From Saccharothrix coeruleofusca (GTDB taxonomy: Bacteria; Actinomycetota; Actinomycetes; Mycobacteriales; Pseudonocardiaceae), in contig NZ_BMRG01000004.1 in NCBI RefSeq assembly GCF_014648515.1, forward strand, positions 482,645 to 521,444: a DNA stretch of 38,800 bases, written 5' to 3'. The notes under the pieces are model-generated. The model was not told where the DNA came from. It saw only the letters and a program-made list of their open reading frames with translations, and made no database searches. The stretch's first letter is position 1; every line of letters starts with the position of its first letter. A program made the position numbers and the translations under genes. Shown piece after piece: positions 14,853 to 22,301 of the stretch.

Positions 14853-16055
14853 TCAGTGTCCTCCGGTGGTGGCGGGGATGGGGGCGGTCGCGGCGGGAGT
14901 GGCCTCAAGAGCGCGGAGCATGACCGCGAAGCGGACGCCGAGGTGCCCGGCCAGCGCCCCGAGACCCACGCCCAACAGCGCGGTCAACGCGGTCTTGCCC
15001 AGCTGCTGCAGCGGTTCCTGGCCCACGACGGCGAGCTGGACCGGCATCGTCACGGCGACGACCAGCCCCACGGCCGCGCCCGCCAGCGGGGCGACGCGAG
15101 CGGGTGACCAGCCGCGGGAACGGCCCGCGGCGAGCAGGGCGGTCAGTCCCGCCGTCATCGGCAGCAGTGCCATGGGCAGCATCGCTGGCACGTCCGGCGA
15201 GGGCTCCCGGAACTCCCGCAGCGGCAGGCCCACCGAGTTCGCGTACTCCGCCGTCGCCCACGGGGAGAACCACCACAGCAGCGCCTGGACACCCACCGCG
15301 ATCAGGCCGATCGCCACGACTTCGCGCCCGGTCCGCAGGAAGTAGGCCGCGGTGACCAGCGCCAGCGCCGTGCAGAACGCGATACCCGCGTGGAAGGCGT
15401 TCACCGCTCCTTCGAACTGCTTCAGCGCCAGGAGCGGGACGAGCACGAAGAAGACGAACATCAGGACGGCGAGCTGGAAGCCGCGCCGCCCCCACGCGGT
15501 CCGCCCGGCCGCCGCGCAGGTGATCACCGCGCCCATCATGGTGAAGGTGATCGACAGCAGCAGGGCCACGTGCGGCGGCGAGGCGATGGTCACGTCGAAC
15601 CCGTAGGTCGTGTGCCAGATCTGGTCCCACAGCCCGGCGGTCAGGAACACCGCCACCGCGACACCGGTCACCAGGTAACCGAGGGGGGCGGAGAAGGTCT
15701 TGCCGAAGACGCCGACGGCCTGTCCGCCCGCCGTGAGGGCCACGGAGCGCCCCGCCTTGGCGGCCGCCGTGGTGCGCAGGACCATCGCCAGGCTGGTGAT
15801 GCCCGCGATCGCGCTGCCCGCGTAGATGAACAGGTGGGGCAGCGTGAAGAAGGTGTCGGGCCCGACGTCCCCGTGCCACTGGATGTCCCAGCTCATCCCG
15901 ACCAGCGACAGCATCGTGCCGATCAGGATCGTGGTGCTCGCCGCGATACCGGCGCGATCCGCGCGGGCAGCGGCTTGCGCCGTCGTGTTCCGCCCTGGTG
16001 AGAGCCGATCCATGTCTTCTCGTTCTCCTGCTTCTCGGTGTGGTGCGCCGGTCAT
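14853..16055 (-). CDS. Polytopic membrane protein with duplicated WDxxWH...PH motif
   Basis: 400 residues from ATG 16055, overlapping the previous stop (ATGA); an in-frame ATG at 16,013 with its own AGGAGAA is an alternative. About ten hydrophobic helices span residues 38 to 375. Two segments repeat one pattern: W56-D-I-Q-W60-H61 with D67 and P73-H74, and W143-D-Q-I-W147-H148 with D154, P160-P161-H162. The His-to-His distances are 13 and 14. Each motif follows one helix and precedes another, so paired Asp/His/Trp residues could sit at the membrane surface and bind a metal or heme-like ligand; this is inference. It is not CopD, CtaG or a copper monooxygenase subunit as far as I can tell. The flanking genes encode exported His/Met-containing domains, so a membrane core of a metal uptake or delivery complex is the working idea. 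Confidence 0.75.
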   Translation of the reverse strand: MTGAPHREAGEREDMDRLSPGRNTTAQAAARADRAGIAASTTILIGTMLSLVGMSWDIQWHGDVGPDTFFTLPHLFIYAGSAIAGITSLAMVLRTTAAAKAGRSVALTAGGQAVGVFGKTFSAPLGYLVTGVAVAVFLTAGLWDQIWHTTYGFDVTIASPPHVALLLSITFTMMGAVITCAAAGRTAWGRRGFQLAVLMFVFFVLVPLLALKQFEGAVNAFHAGIAFCTALALVTAAYFLRTGREVVAIGLIAVGVQALLWWFSPWATAEYANSVGLPLREFREPSPDVPAMLPMALLPMTAGLTALLAAGRSRGWSPARVAPLAGAAVGLVVAVTMPVQLAVVGQEPLQQLGKTALTALLGVGLGALAGHLGVRFAVMLRALEATPAATAPIPATTGGH

Positions 16056-16498
16056 CCGCTGACCAGCAGGGGGAACACGACCCGGTCATCGCCGTCCGGG
16101 CCGCTCAAGCGCACGGTGAACTCGTACTGGCCGCCCATCGGCAGCGACACCGCTTCGGCGCGGTAGGCGCCGGGGGAGGTGGCGGAGGGCCGCACCGTCG
16201 ACAGCACGTGCCCCATCTGGGGCATCAGCACCTCCAGCTCGATCTCGTCCGGTGTGGACGGTCGGCCGTCGGCGCCGGTCACGGTCAGGTCGACGGCGGT
16301 GGTGCCCGCCCGCGCGGCGGCCACGGTCAGGTTCACCGCGTGGCGCGCGCCGCCCGCCCGCAGCGTCGCCGGGCCGCCGCCCGCCGCCCCGGCGAGCACG
16401 ACGGCGAGCGCACCGGCCGCCACCAGGCACAGCAGTCCGACCAAGCCGAGCACGAATCTCCGGTCGTGCTTGCGGTTGGTGACGAATGGGGCCCTCAT
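16052..16498 (-). CDS. Membrane-anchored FixH/YtkA-like exported protein
   Basis: 148 residues from ATG 16498, overlapping the upstream stop by four bases and overlapping the downstream start by four. One N-terminal membrane helix (RRFVLGLVGLLCLVAAGALAVVLAG, about 13-38) anchors an external beta domain of about 100 residues. The domain reads IELEVLMPQMGHVLSTVRPSATSPGAYRAEAVSLPMGGQYEFTVRLSG, the YtkA/FixH pattern, with Met92, Met95, His97 and Met121 as possible Cu(I) ligands. FixH relatives serve copper delivery to oxidases and YtkA-like domains occur in metal-handling operons. Copper binding here is inferred from those residues only. Confidence 0.8.
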   Translation of the reverse strand: MRAPFVTNRKHDRRFVLGLVGLLCLVAAGALAVVLAGAAGGGPATLRAGGARHAVNLTVAAARAGTTAVDLTVTGADGRPSTPDEIELEVLMPQMGHVLSTVRPSATSPGAYRAEAVSLPMGGQYEFTVRLSGPDGDDRVVFPLLVSG

Positions 16499-17973
16499 CG
16501 GCCTTCCTCTCGCTCGGCGTCCTCGCGGCCGGTGATGGTCAGCTCCACCGGGACGGTCAGCACCGAGTAGTGCCGCTCGGCCTGGAGCCACACCAGGTAC
16601 CGGCCCGGTAGGGAGAAGTGGTGGGTGAAAGTGGTGTCGGGGCCGTAGGCGGCGACCGTCTCGTCCGGCTGGTCGCCGGGCCCGGTCGGGACCATGTGGT
16701 GCACGTGCCCCCAGACCGGCGCGTCCTGCGCGGCCCGCCCGACGTCCTGCCCGCCGCGCAGCGGGCCCACCACGATCATGTGGCCGACCATGCCCAGCCA
16801 CGGCTGCAGGTCGTTCCCGGTGCCGAAGCGCGCGTGCACGGTGGTGGCCCCAGCGGTGTCCAGGCCCTCGGTCCGCACCACCACGTCGGTGCCACCGATC
16901 CGCCGCGGCCCGTCGCCCGCCACCGGGGCAGGCGCGGTGGTGTCCGTGCCCAGGTCGAACCCGGTGGCGGAGCGGAGCAGTTGCACGCCGCCGCCGCGCC
17001 GGGCGATCTCCGCGGACACCGCGTAGTGGCCCTGTTCGGTGGAGTCCACCAGCACGCGGTAGGTGCCGGGGCCGGTGCGAGCCGGGTGCAGGTGCCGCAG
17101 GCCGCCCGAGGGCGTGACGACGACCAGGTGGACCAGTGCGCTGTCGTGCACGAGCAGGTCGTCGGCGGGTGCCCCGCTGGAGCCGTCGGTGACGGTGAGG
17201 GCCAGGTCGGCGCCGGTGGGCACCTGTCGCGCGGCCACCACCAGGGTGGCGGGCGGGCGGGAGAAGTCCTGCGGGGCCAGCGCTCCGCCCGCGTAGGGGT
17301 CGCGGACGTTGTCGACCGTCGCGTCCAGTTCCACGCCCGGCCTCGGCGGCGGGGGCACCAGGCCGGTGAGCAGCGCGCCGACCGCGCCCACGGCGATGGC
17401 CGCGACGACGCCTGCGGCCGGGATCAGCGGCACCCAGGCGCGGCGGGAGAGCACGGCCGTCGCGATGGCCAGCACCAGCAGCACGCCCGCGGCGAGGAAC
17501 CCGTTCTGGGACAGCGACTGGACCGGCGAGACGACGGGGGCGGGCACCACGAACGGGATGCGCCCGGTGTGCTCGCCGTCGTCCAGGACCAGTTCCCACG
17601 GTCCCACGACGTCGACGGCCAGGTCCGCGTCGTAGGAGCCGGGCTCGGCGCCGAGGTCCAGTCGGGTTTCGCTGGGGCTGCCCGCGGCGTCGTCGCCGGA
17701 GCGCACCCCGGTGGGCGCCGCGGACAGCCGGATGCCGCCCGCGGGGGTGCCCGCGTGGGTGATCACGTTGACCCGCAGCGGACCGGGCACCACCTCGACC
17801 GCGCGGACCACCACGGTCAGCTCCCGCGTGCCGAGGGTCTGCGCGACGTGGACGTCCTGACCCGCCGGACCGCCGTCGGCCCAGGCGGGCGCGGCTCCCG
17901 ACAGCAGCGCGACGACGACGCACAGCACCGCGCTGAAGCGGGCGAGTGGGGTGTGTCGTTGGTTTCTCATCAC
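16495..17973 (-). CDS. Exported two-domain protein rich in His/Met clusters
   Basis: 492 residues from GTG 17973 (ATG 17970 equally possible: a TAGTTT -10 lies 5-8 nt upstream, suggesting a leaderless transcript). A signal peptide (MMRNQRHTPLARFSAVLCVVVALLSGAAPAWA) precedes an external domain (about 33-150), two membrane helices (158-175 and 181-205) and a second external region (about 212-482). That region has two beta modules. The first has H276, H282, H294 and H296 (VHLVVVTPSGGLRHLHP). The second has WLGMVGHMIVVG and VWGHVHHMVP (M395, H398, M399, H423, H425, H426, M427), then HH at 451-452. The PWLGMVGHM...HVHHM pattern resembles exported domains seen near copper genes in actinobacteria. 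A metal-binding, outside-facing role is likely but unproven. First gene of the operon, 102 bp after the response regulator. Confidence 0.8.
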   Translation of the reverse strand: MMRNQRHTPLARFSAVLCVVVALLSGAAPAWADGGPAGQDVHVAQTLGTRELTVVVRAVEVVPGPLRVNVITHAGTPAGGIRLSAAPTGVRSGDDAAGSPSETRLDLGAEPGSYDADLAVDVVGPWELVLDDGEHTGRIPFVVPAPVVSPVQSLSQNGFLAAGVLLVLAIATAVLSRRAWVPLIPAAGVVAAIAVGAVGALLTGLVPPPPRPGVELDATVDNVRDPYAGGALAPQDFSRPPATLVVAARQVPTGADLALTVTDGSSGAPADDLLVHDSALVHLVVVTPSGGLRHLHPARTGPGTYRVLVDSTEQGHYAVSAEIARRGGGVQLLRSATGFDLGTDTTAPAPVAGDGPRRIGGTDVVVRTEGLDTAGATTVHARFGTGNDLQPWLGMVGHMIVVGPLRGGQDVGRAAQDAPVWGHVHHMVPTGPGDQPDETVAAYGPDTTFTHHFSLPGRYLVWLQAERHYSVLTVPVELTITGREDAEREEGR

Positions 17974-17987
17974 CGACGAAACTAGGG
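17974..17987 (-). promoter_or_regulatory. Probable leaderless promoter -10 of the exported-protein operon
   Basis: On the minus strand TAGTTT (TAnnnT) lies 5 nt before GTG 17973 and 8 nt before ATG 17970. No good -35 is visible, which fits an activator-dependent promoter, perhaps driven by the adjacent response regulator. A CCCCGAGGGG palindrome lies just upstream. Confidence 0.5.
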
Positions 17988-18075
17988 ATCGCCCACCCCT
18001 CGGGGCGTCACGTGCGCGGGGGTTTGCGGTCCCCCTGGCGGGTGATCGACAACCCCGACCCGCGCCGGTGCGCGG

Positions 18076-18756
18076 TCAGGGTCGCGCGGGTCGGCGGCCC
18101 TCCCCCACCGCCCGCACGACCCCGTTGGTGTGGGCGAACACCGCCGCGTGCGCGCGGTCGCGCAAGCCCAGCTTGGCCAGCACCCGCGACACGTGGGTGC
18201 GCACGGTCTCCTCGCCGAGGTGCAGGTGGGCGGCGATCTCGGCGTTGGTGCGGGCGTCGGCGAGCAGCAGCAGCACCTCGTGCTCCCGCACGGTCAGCCG
18301 GTCCAGCTCCGGCGGCGGCTCCGGCGCGCGGACGCTGGTGGCGATGCGGGGCGCCAGGCGGCGGGCCACGGAGGGGTCGATGGCGGTGTCGCCGCGACCC
18401 GCGACCCGGATCGCCGAGACCATCTCCTCGGGCGGGATGCTCTTGAGCAGGAAGCCGTTGACCCCGGCGCGCAGCGCCCGGTGCAGGCTCTCGTCGCTGT
18501 CGTAGGTGGTCAGCACGAGCACCGCCGTGGTGTTGCCCGGCGCGGCCACGATGGCCTCGGCGGCGGTCAGCCCGTCGGTGTTGGGCATCCGCACGTCCAG
18601 CACCGCCACGTCCGGGCGCAGCCGGGCGACCGCCTCGACCGCGGCGCGGCCGTCGGTGACCTCGGCGACGCAGGTCAGGTCGGGCTGGGTGTCCACGATC
18701 GCCCGCACGCCCGAGCGGAACAGCGCGTGGTCGTCGGCGAGCAGCACGGTCAGCAC
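18076..18756 (-). CDS. NarL/FixJ-family response regulator
   Basis: 226 residues from GTG 18756, overlapping the end of the histidine kinase gene (GTGCTGA), so translation is coupled. The receiver domain is complete: acidic pair D8-D9 (LLADDH), phosphoacceptor D54 in VAVLDVRMP, Thr in VLTTYD and K104 in FLLKS. The C-terminal LuxR-type HTH reads LTVREHEVLLLLADARTNAEIAAHLHLGEETVRTHVSRVLAKLGL (about 152-197). It is the cognate partner of the upstream kinase. It probably controls the operon that follows on the same strand; that is inference from gene order and the poor -35 of that promoter. Confidence 0.94.
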   Translation of the reverse strand: MLTVLLADDHALFRSGVRAIVDTQPDLTCVAEVTDGRAAVEAVARLRPDVAVLDVRMPNTDGLTAAEAIVAAPGNTTAVLVLTTYDSDESLHRALRAGVNGFLLKSIPPEEMVSAIRVAGRGDTAIDPSVARRLAPRIATSVRAPEPPPELDRLTVREHEVLLLLADARTNAEIAAHLHLGEETVRTHVSRVLAKLGLRDRAHAAVFAHTNGVVRAVGEGRRPARP

Positions 18757-19943
18757 ATCGTCTCCTTGGCGAAGCGGGCGCGGACGCGCCAGTGCGCGCC
18801 TCCCGCGACGGGACCGATCTCGACGTCGCCCTCGAACAGGGCGACGCGCTGGCGGATGCCGTCCAGGCCGCGGCCGGGCGAGGACGAACGGGGCCGGGCG
18901 GGGGCGGTGGGCAGCGGATTGGTCACGGTCAGGGTGATCGCGTCGTCGCCGCGGTCGAGCCGCACGGTCACCGGGCCGGGCCCGCCGTGGCGCAGCGCGT
19001 TGGTCAGCGCTTCCTGCGCGATCCGGTACAGGGCCAGGTCCAGCGAGTCCGGCAGCGCGGTCGGCCCGGTCCCGGTGGCGGTGAAGGTGACCGCCAGCCC
19101 CGCGCGCCGCACGCCCGCGAGCAGCTCCTCCAGGTTGTCCAGACCGGGTTGGCGCTGCGCGGCCGCGTCCTCCCTGCCGTGCAGCACGTCGAGCAGCCGC
19201 CGCAGGTCGACCATCGCCGCCCGGCTGCCGATCTCCACGGCGTGCAGCGCCCGGCCCACCGCGCTGTCCTCGGCATCCGGTGCGGCGATGCGCGCCGCGC
19301 CCGCGTGCACCGCGATGGCGCTGACGTGGTGGGAGATCACGTCGTGCAGGTCGCGGGCGATGGCGCTGCGCTCCTCGGCCACGGCCTGCGCGACGGCCAT
19401 CCGCTCGTCGTGCTCGCGGCGCTCGGCGAGCCGCTCCAGCGCCGCGAGCTGGCCGCGCCGGGTGGTGGTGTGCCGTCCCACCACCCACGGCAGCACGCCG
19501 TTGCCCAGGACGGTGAAGACCAGGGCGGCTCGGCCGTGCGCGCCGTCCGGCGCCAGCAGGGCGTTGGCGGCGACCGCGGTGCCGAGCACGACGAGCGTGC
19601 CCAGCGCGGGGGTGAGCGGCAGCCACGCCCCCGCCAGGTAGCCCGCGATCAGCACGCCGGTGCCCGACAGCTCGCGGGTGCTGTCGTCGGCGAGCAGCAG
19701 CGGGGCCGCGATCAGCACCACCGCGTGCAGCGCCGCCACGCCGCCGGAGAAGCGCGGCGGAGCGGCCAGGCAGGCGTCGACCGCCGCCACCAGGACGAGC
19801 ACCGCCCACTCCCTGGGGGACAGCGCGAACTGCGGGCCGCTGAGCAGGAACTCGCCCACGTCTGCGACCAGGCAGATCACCGCGGCCAACCAGGACCGCC
19901 GCGCCAGCCTGCCCCTCAGCTCCCGCGCTTCCTGCGCGCTCAC
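18750..19943 (-). CDS. Two-component sensor histidine kinase (HPK7/NarX-DesK type)
   Basis: 397 residues from GTG 19943, overlapping the stop of a 34-codon leader ORF (GTGA). The N-terminal 155 residues are five or six membrane helices without a large external loop, so the stimulus is probably sensed in or at the membrane. The dimerisation domain has phosphoacceptor His200 in AIARDLHDVISHHVSAI (HisKA_3). The ATPase domain has EALTNALRHGGPGPV (N box) and GRGLDGIRQRVALFEGDVEIG (G box). HPK7 kinases pair with NarL-type regulators, as here. The signal is unknown. Confidence 0.93.
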   Translation of the reverse strand: MSAQEARELRGRLARRSWLAAVICLVADVGEFLLSGPQFALSPREWAVLVLVAAVDACLAAPPRFSGGVAALHAVVLIAAPLLLADDSTRELSGTGVLIAGYLAGAWLPLTPALGTLVVLGTAVAANALLAPDGAHGRAALVFTVLGNGVLPWVVGRHTTTRRGQLAALERLAERREHDERMAVAQAVAEERSAIARDLHDVISHHVSAIAVHAGAARIAAPDAEDSAVGRALHAVEIGSRAAMVDLRRLLDVLHGREDAAAQRQPGLDNLEELLAGVRRAGLAVTFTATGTGPTALPDSLDLALYRIAQEALTNALRHGGPGPVTVRLDRGDDAITLTVTNPLPTAPARPRSSSPGRGLDGIRQRVALFEGDVEIGPVAGGAHWRVRARFAKETMC

Positions 19944-20044
19944 GGCGCGGACGCGGTCCGGGGATGGGCGACGCCCTCGGGCACCGCCGTCCCCTCAGCC
20001 GCGGACCGCCGTCCGCCGGTGGGCAAGGTGTCGAGCGTCGCCAT
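19940..20044 (-). CDS. 34-residue leader ORF coupled to the histidine kinase gene
   Basis: ATG 20044 is preceded by an excellent Shine-Dalgarno (GGAGGAG, 5 nt spacing), better than that of most genes here, and the stop overlaps the kinase start (GTGA). The peptide (MATLDTLPTGGRRSAAEGT...HPRTASAP) has no signal sequence or Cys. The kinase itself has no separate ribosome-binding site, so ribosomes finishing this ORF probably re-initiate on it. It may be a small protein or only a translational entry device. Confidence 0.6.
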   Translation of the reverse strand: MATLDTLPTGGRRSAAEGTAVPEGVAHPRTASAP

Positions 20045-20059
20045 CGCACTCCTCCGCAG

Positions 20060-20110
20060 ACCAGAACCCGGCGGATGCTATAGCGAAGCTTTCAAAAATA
20101 GCAACGGTGT
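20060..20110 (-). promoter_or_regulatory. AT-rich promoter of the two-component operon
   Basis: A sharp AT-rich island in high-GC DNA. On the minus strand TTGCTA is followed after 16 nt by TATAGC, each matching four of six consensus bases. TGCTAT and ATAGCA form an inverted repeat over the same stretch, so the promoter may carry an operator. Confidence 0.5.
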
Positions 20111-20128
20111 GCTGTGCGCTCCGGCGGC

Positions 20129-21586
20129 TCACCCCGCCTCCGAGAAGTGCCGGACCGCCCCGCCCGCCGCAGCGGGGCACTTCGGGCGCACGCGCAGCTC
20201 GACCACGGCGACCGCCAAGGCCAGGACCACCGAGGCCGCGGCGGCGCCGATCGCGATCGACGCGGCCACCGGGTACTGCCGGTCGTGGGCGGACAGGACC
20301 GCGTAGAACACACCGGGCAGGGCCGCGGTGCCCACCGCGGCCCCGATGCGCTGGCCGGTCTGCAACGCCCCGCCCGCCGCGCCTGCCACGGCCACCGGCA
20401 CGTGCCGCAGGGTCAGCGTGGTGTTCGGCGAGATCACCCAACCGCCGCCCACGCCCGCCACCAGCAGCGCGGGTGCGATGGCCCAGCCCGCGGCGGAGCC
20501 GGGAACCAGCCGCAGCACCACGGCGGTGGCGGCCAGGCCCACGACCACCAGGCTCAGGCCGGTGACGGTCAGCTTGCGGCCCCAGCGCTCGACCAGCCGC
20601 CCGCCCAGCAGCGCCGTCACCGCCGAGCCCGCCGCGAACGGGGTCACCGCCAGCCCCGACTGCAGCGGGGTGTAGCCCAGGCCGACCTGGAAGTACAGCG
20701 CGAAGACCAGCCAGATGCCGCTGAACCCGATGAAGTAGACCATGCCCAGCGCCGCTCCCGCGCCGTAGCCGGGTGTGCTGGTGAACAGGCGGATGTCCAG
20801 CAGCGGACCGCGGTCGCGCGCGGCCAGCCCGCGCTCCCAGCGGACGAACACCGCCAGCAGCACCGCGCCCGCGGCGAACAGCCACCACAGCGCGCGCAGG
20901 CCGCCGGACTCGGCCAGCACCAGCGGCAGCATCACCGCCAGCACGCCGGCGCCCAGCAGCGCCACGCCGACCGGGTCCAGCTCGCCGCGCGGCCCGGTGC
21001 GCCCGCGCGGCAGCAGCCGGGCCGCCAGCACCAGGGCGGCCAACCCGATCGGGACGTTGACGTAGAAGATCCACCGCCAGCCCTCGTCCTCCCCCGCCAC
21101 GGCCAGGATCAGCCCGCCGACCACTGGTCCGATCGCGGTGGAGACAGCCACCGTGGCGCCGAAGAACCCGAACGCCCGGCCGCGCTCGGGGCCGCGGAAC
21201 AGCTGCTGGATCAGCGCCGAGTTCTGCGGGGCCAGCGCGCCCGCGCACACGCCCTGCGCGAGTCTGGCCGCGACCAGCACCCCGGTCGTGGGCGCCAGCC
21301 CGGCCAGCGCGCTGAACAGCACGAAGCCGCCGAGCGCGGCCAGGAACACGGTGCGCCTGCCCAGCGCGTCGCCCAGCCGCCCGGCGGGCACCAGCGCCAG
21401 GCCGAAGGTCAGCGCGTAGCCCGAGACGACCCACTGCACGCCCGCCGGGCCGGTGCCGAGGCCGTGCTGGATGGAGGGCAGCGCGACGGAGACGATGCTG
21501 ATGTCGAGCAGACTCATGAAGCCCGCCACGAGCGTCACCGCCAGCGCCTTCCACCGGCGCGGATCGGGCTGGTAGGAGTCGGTCAT
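20129..21586 (-). CDS. MFS drug transporter, DHA2/EmrB family (14 helices)
   Basis: 485 residues from ATG 21586 (GTG 21592 also possible). The family signature is plain: SLLDISIVSVALPSIQHGLG in helix 1, WVVSGYALTFGLALVPAGRLGDALGRR (motif A) and APQNSALIQQLF, with GFFGATVAVSTAIGPVVGGLI (motif C, antiporter) following. Fourteen hydrophobic segments can be counted, as expected for DHA2 proton/drug antiporters. The substrate is unknown. The gene is transcribed alone, away from the pseudogene region, and no regulator directly abuts it; the TetR at 22.3 kb controls the monooxygenase to judge by operator positions. Confidence 0.92.
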   Translation of the reverse strand: MTDSYQPDPRRWKALAVTLVAGFMSLLDISIVSVALPSIQHGLGTGPAGVQWVVSGYALTFGLALVPAGRLGDALGRRTVFLAALGGFVLFSALAGLAPTTGVLVAARLAQGVCAGALAPQNSALIQQLFRGPERGRAFGFFGATVAVSTAIGPVVGGLILAVAGEDEGWRWIFYVNVPIGLAALVLAARLLPRGRTGPRGELDPVGVALLGAGVLAVMLPLVLAESGGLRALWWLFAAGAVLLAVFVRWERGLAARDRGPLLDIRLFTSTPGYGAGAALGMVYFIGFSGIWLVFALYFQVGLGYTPLQSGLAVTPFAAGSAVTALLGGRLVERWGRKLTVTGLSLVVVGLAATAVVLRLVPGSAAGWAIAPALLVAGVGGGWVISPNTTLTLRHVPVAVAGAAGGALQTGQRIGAAVGTAALPGVFYAVLSAHDRQYPVAASIAIGAAAASVVLALAVAVVELRVRPKCPAAAGGAVRHFSEAG

Positions 21587-21630
21587 GCCCACTGTCTACC
21601 CACCGCTGGGCGGTCTCGCAGGGTGAGCGA

Positions 21631-21930
21631 TCAAGGTGCCCACGAGTCGGGGTGCGACGCGGACCGCCGGAGGTCGAGGGCGATGTCGGCGTAGGGCACC
21701 AGGGCGGTGCCCTACGCCGACATCACGGGGATGGCGGCCCGACCACCGCAGGTGACCATGTCGAGGTTCGGCGCGTCGAGGTGCCGCTCCAGGTTCACCG
21801 CCGGGACGATGAACGGGTCGAGCGCGGCCGGGGTGAGGTCGCGTCGAACACGACGCGGATGTCCGCGAAGTCCGGCATGGCGATCAGTCCCGCCACGCCG
21901 TCGGCGGTGGTGTCGACGATGCCGTCACCT
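21631..21930 (-). pseudogene. Decayed acetaldehyde dehydrogenase (acetylating, DmpF/HsaG type) fragment
   Basis: Reading leftward from about 21,930, one frame gives [23 protein letters not shown]. After a short deletion the next frame gives [22 protein letters not shown] followed by [20 protein letters not shown] and a stop; then VPYADIALDLRR continues. These are consecutive blocks of the aldolase-coupled acetaldehyde dehydrogenase, including the catalytic Cys block VTCGG. About 20 residues are missing at the frameshift (the usual SAGAH...RAI stretch), and both ends of the gene are absent. The internal TAG lies inside a 19-bp perfect palindrome. The aldolase and hydratase genes that normally accompany it in meta-cleavage pathways are not present. 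Confidence 0.75.
21682..21724. repeat. 19-bp perfect inverted repeat inside the dehydrogenase relic
   Basis: Arms GATGTCGGCGTAGGGCACC (21,682-21,700) and its exact complement (21,706-21,724) with a 5-nt loop. One arm encodes the genuine VPYADI block on the minus strand; the other is an inverted copy that introduces the in-frame TAG. This looks like a template-switch mutation rather than a functional terminator. Confidence 0.75.
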
Positions 21931-21937
21931 GCGGTCG

Positions 21938-22228
21938 GACGGCCCGGAGAAGTTCCTGCACGGTCCGGGCGACGGCGTGCGGCGCGGGGTGCCCAACCCG
22001 CTGGGCCCGCTGTCGGTGCGGTAGTTCGGACTGGGGACCGAGGGCTTCTTCGAGGTGGTCGCGGACGGGCGCGGCACCGTGCGCCGCGAGCGGGCCGTTA
22101 CGAAGATCATCCCGTTCTCGCCGCACAACTCGGACGAGGTGCTGGACGTCCTCGGGCTCAACGTCAAGGCACCGGCTCAGCCCGGTCGATCCGGCGGCGC
22201 ACCGGGCCGTGACCCGCACCTCCCATAA
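21938..22228 (+). pseudogene. Unidentified gene relic with in-frame TAG
   Basis: The plus-strand frame from 21,938 reads DGPEKFLHGPGDGVRRGVP and NPLGPLSVR, then TAG (22,022-22,024), then FGLGTEGFFEVVADGRGTVRR followed by ERAVTKIIPFSPHNSDEVLD and VLGLNVKAP, ending at TAA. The composition is protein-like on both sides of the TAG, and one base change (TAC to TAG, Tyr) would restore it. There is no start codon with a ribosome-binding site, and it abuts the dehydrogenase relic head to head. I do not recognise the family. Confidence 0.45.
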
Positions 22229-22244
22229 GTCAACAGCTGTTGAC
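22229..22244. promoter_or_regulatory. TetR operator site 1
   Basis: Perfect 16-bp palindrome GTCAACAGCTGTTGAC, 58 bp upstream of the TetR start. First of four related sites around this gene. Confidence 0.75.
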
Positions 22245-22266
22245 CTGACTGCGGCGAACCGCCCGC

Positions 22267-22301
22267 GACTAAGTCAACAGACGCTGACTTAGTCTGCCCC
22301 C
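22267..22301 (+). promoter_or_regulatory. TetR operator site 2 and leaderless promoter
   Basis: GACTAAGTCA (22,267-22,276) and TGACTTAGTC (22,285-22,294) are perfect 10-bp arms around 8 nt; the core matches site 1 (GTCAACAG-N2-CTGAC form). TAGTCT (22,290-22,295) is a TAnnnT -10, 6 nt before the ATG, so the transcript is probably leaderless and the operator covers the promoter. Confidence 0.7.

Noticed and set aside
14853-16055. Polytopic protein as a copper monooxygenase subunit, CopD or CtaG
   Set aside because: The helix pattern and WDxxWH...PH motifs do not match the conserved residues of those families that I know.
21652-22212. Plus-strand open frame of 186 codons across the relic region
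   Set aside because: It crosses two decayed sequences in the wrong frames, has Arg/Gly-rich shadow composition and no ribosome-binding site.
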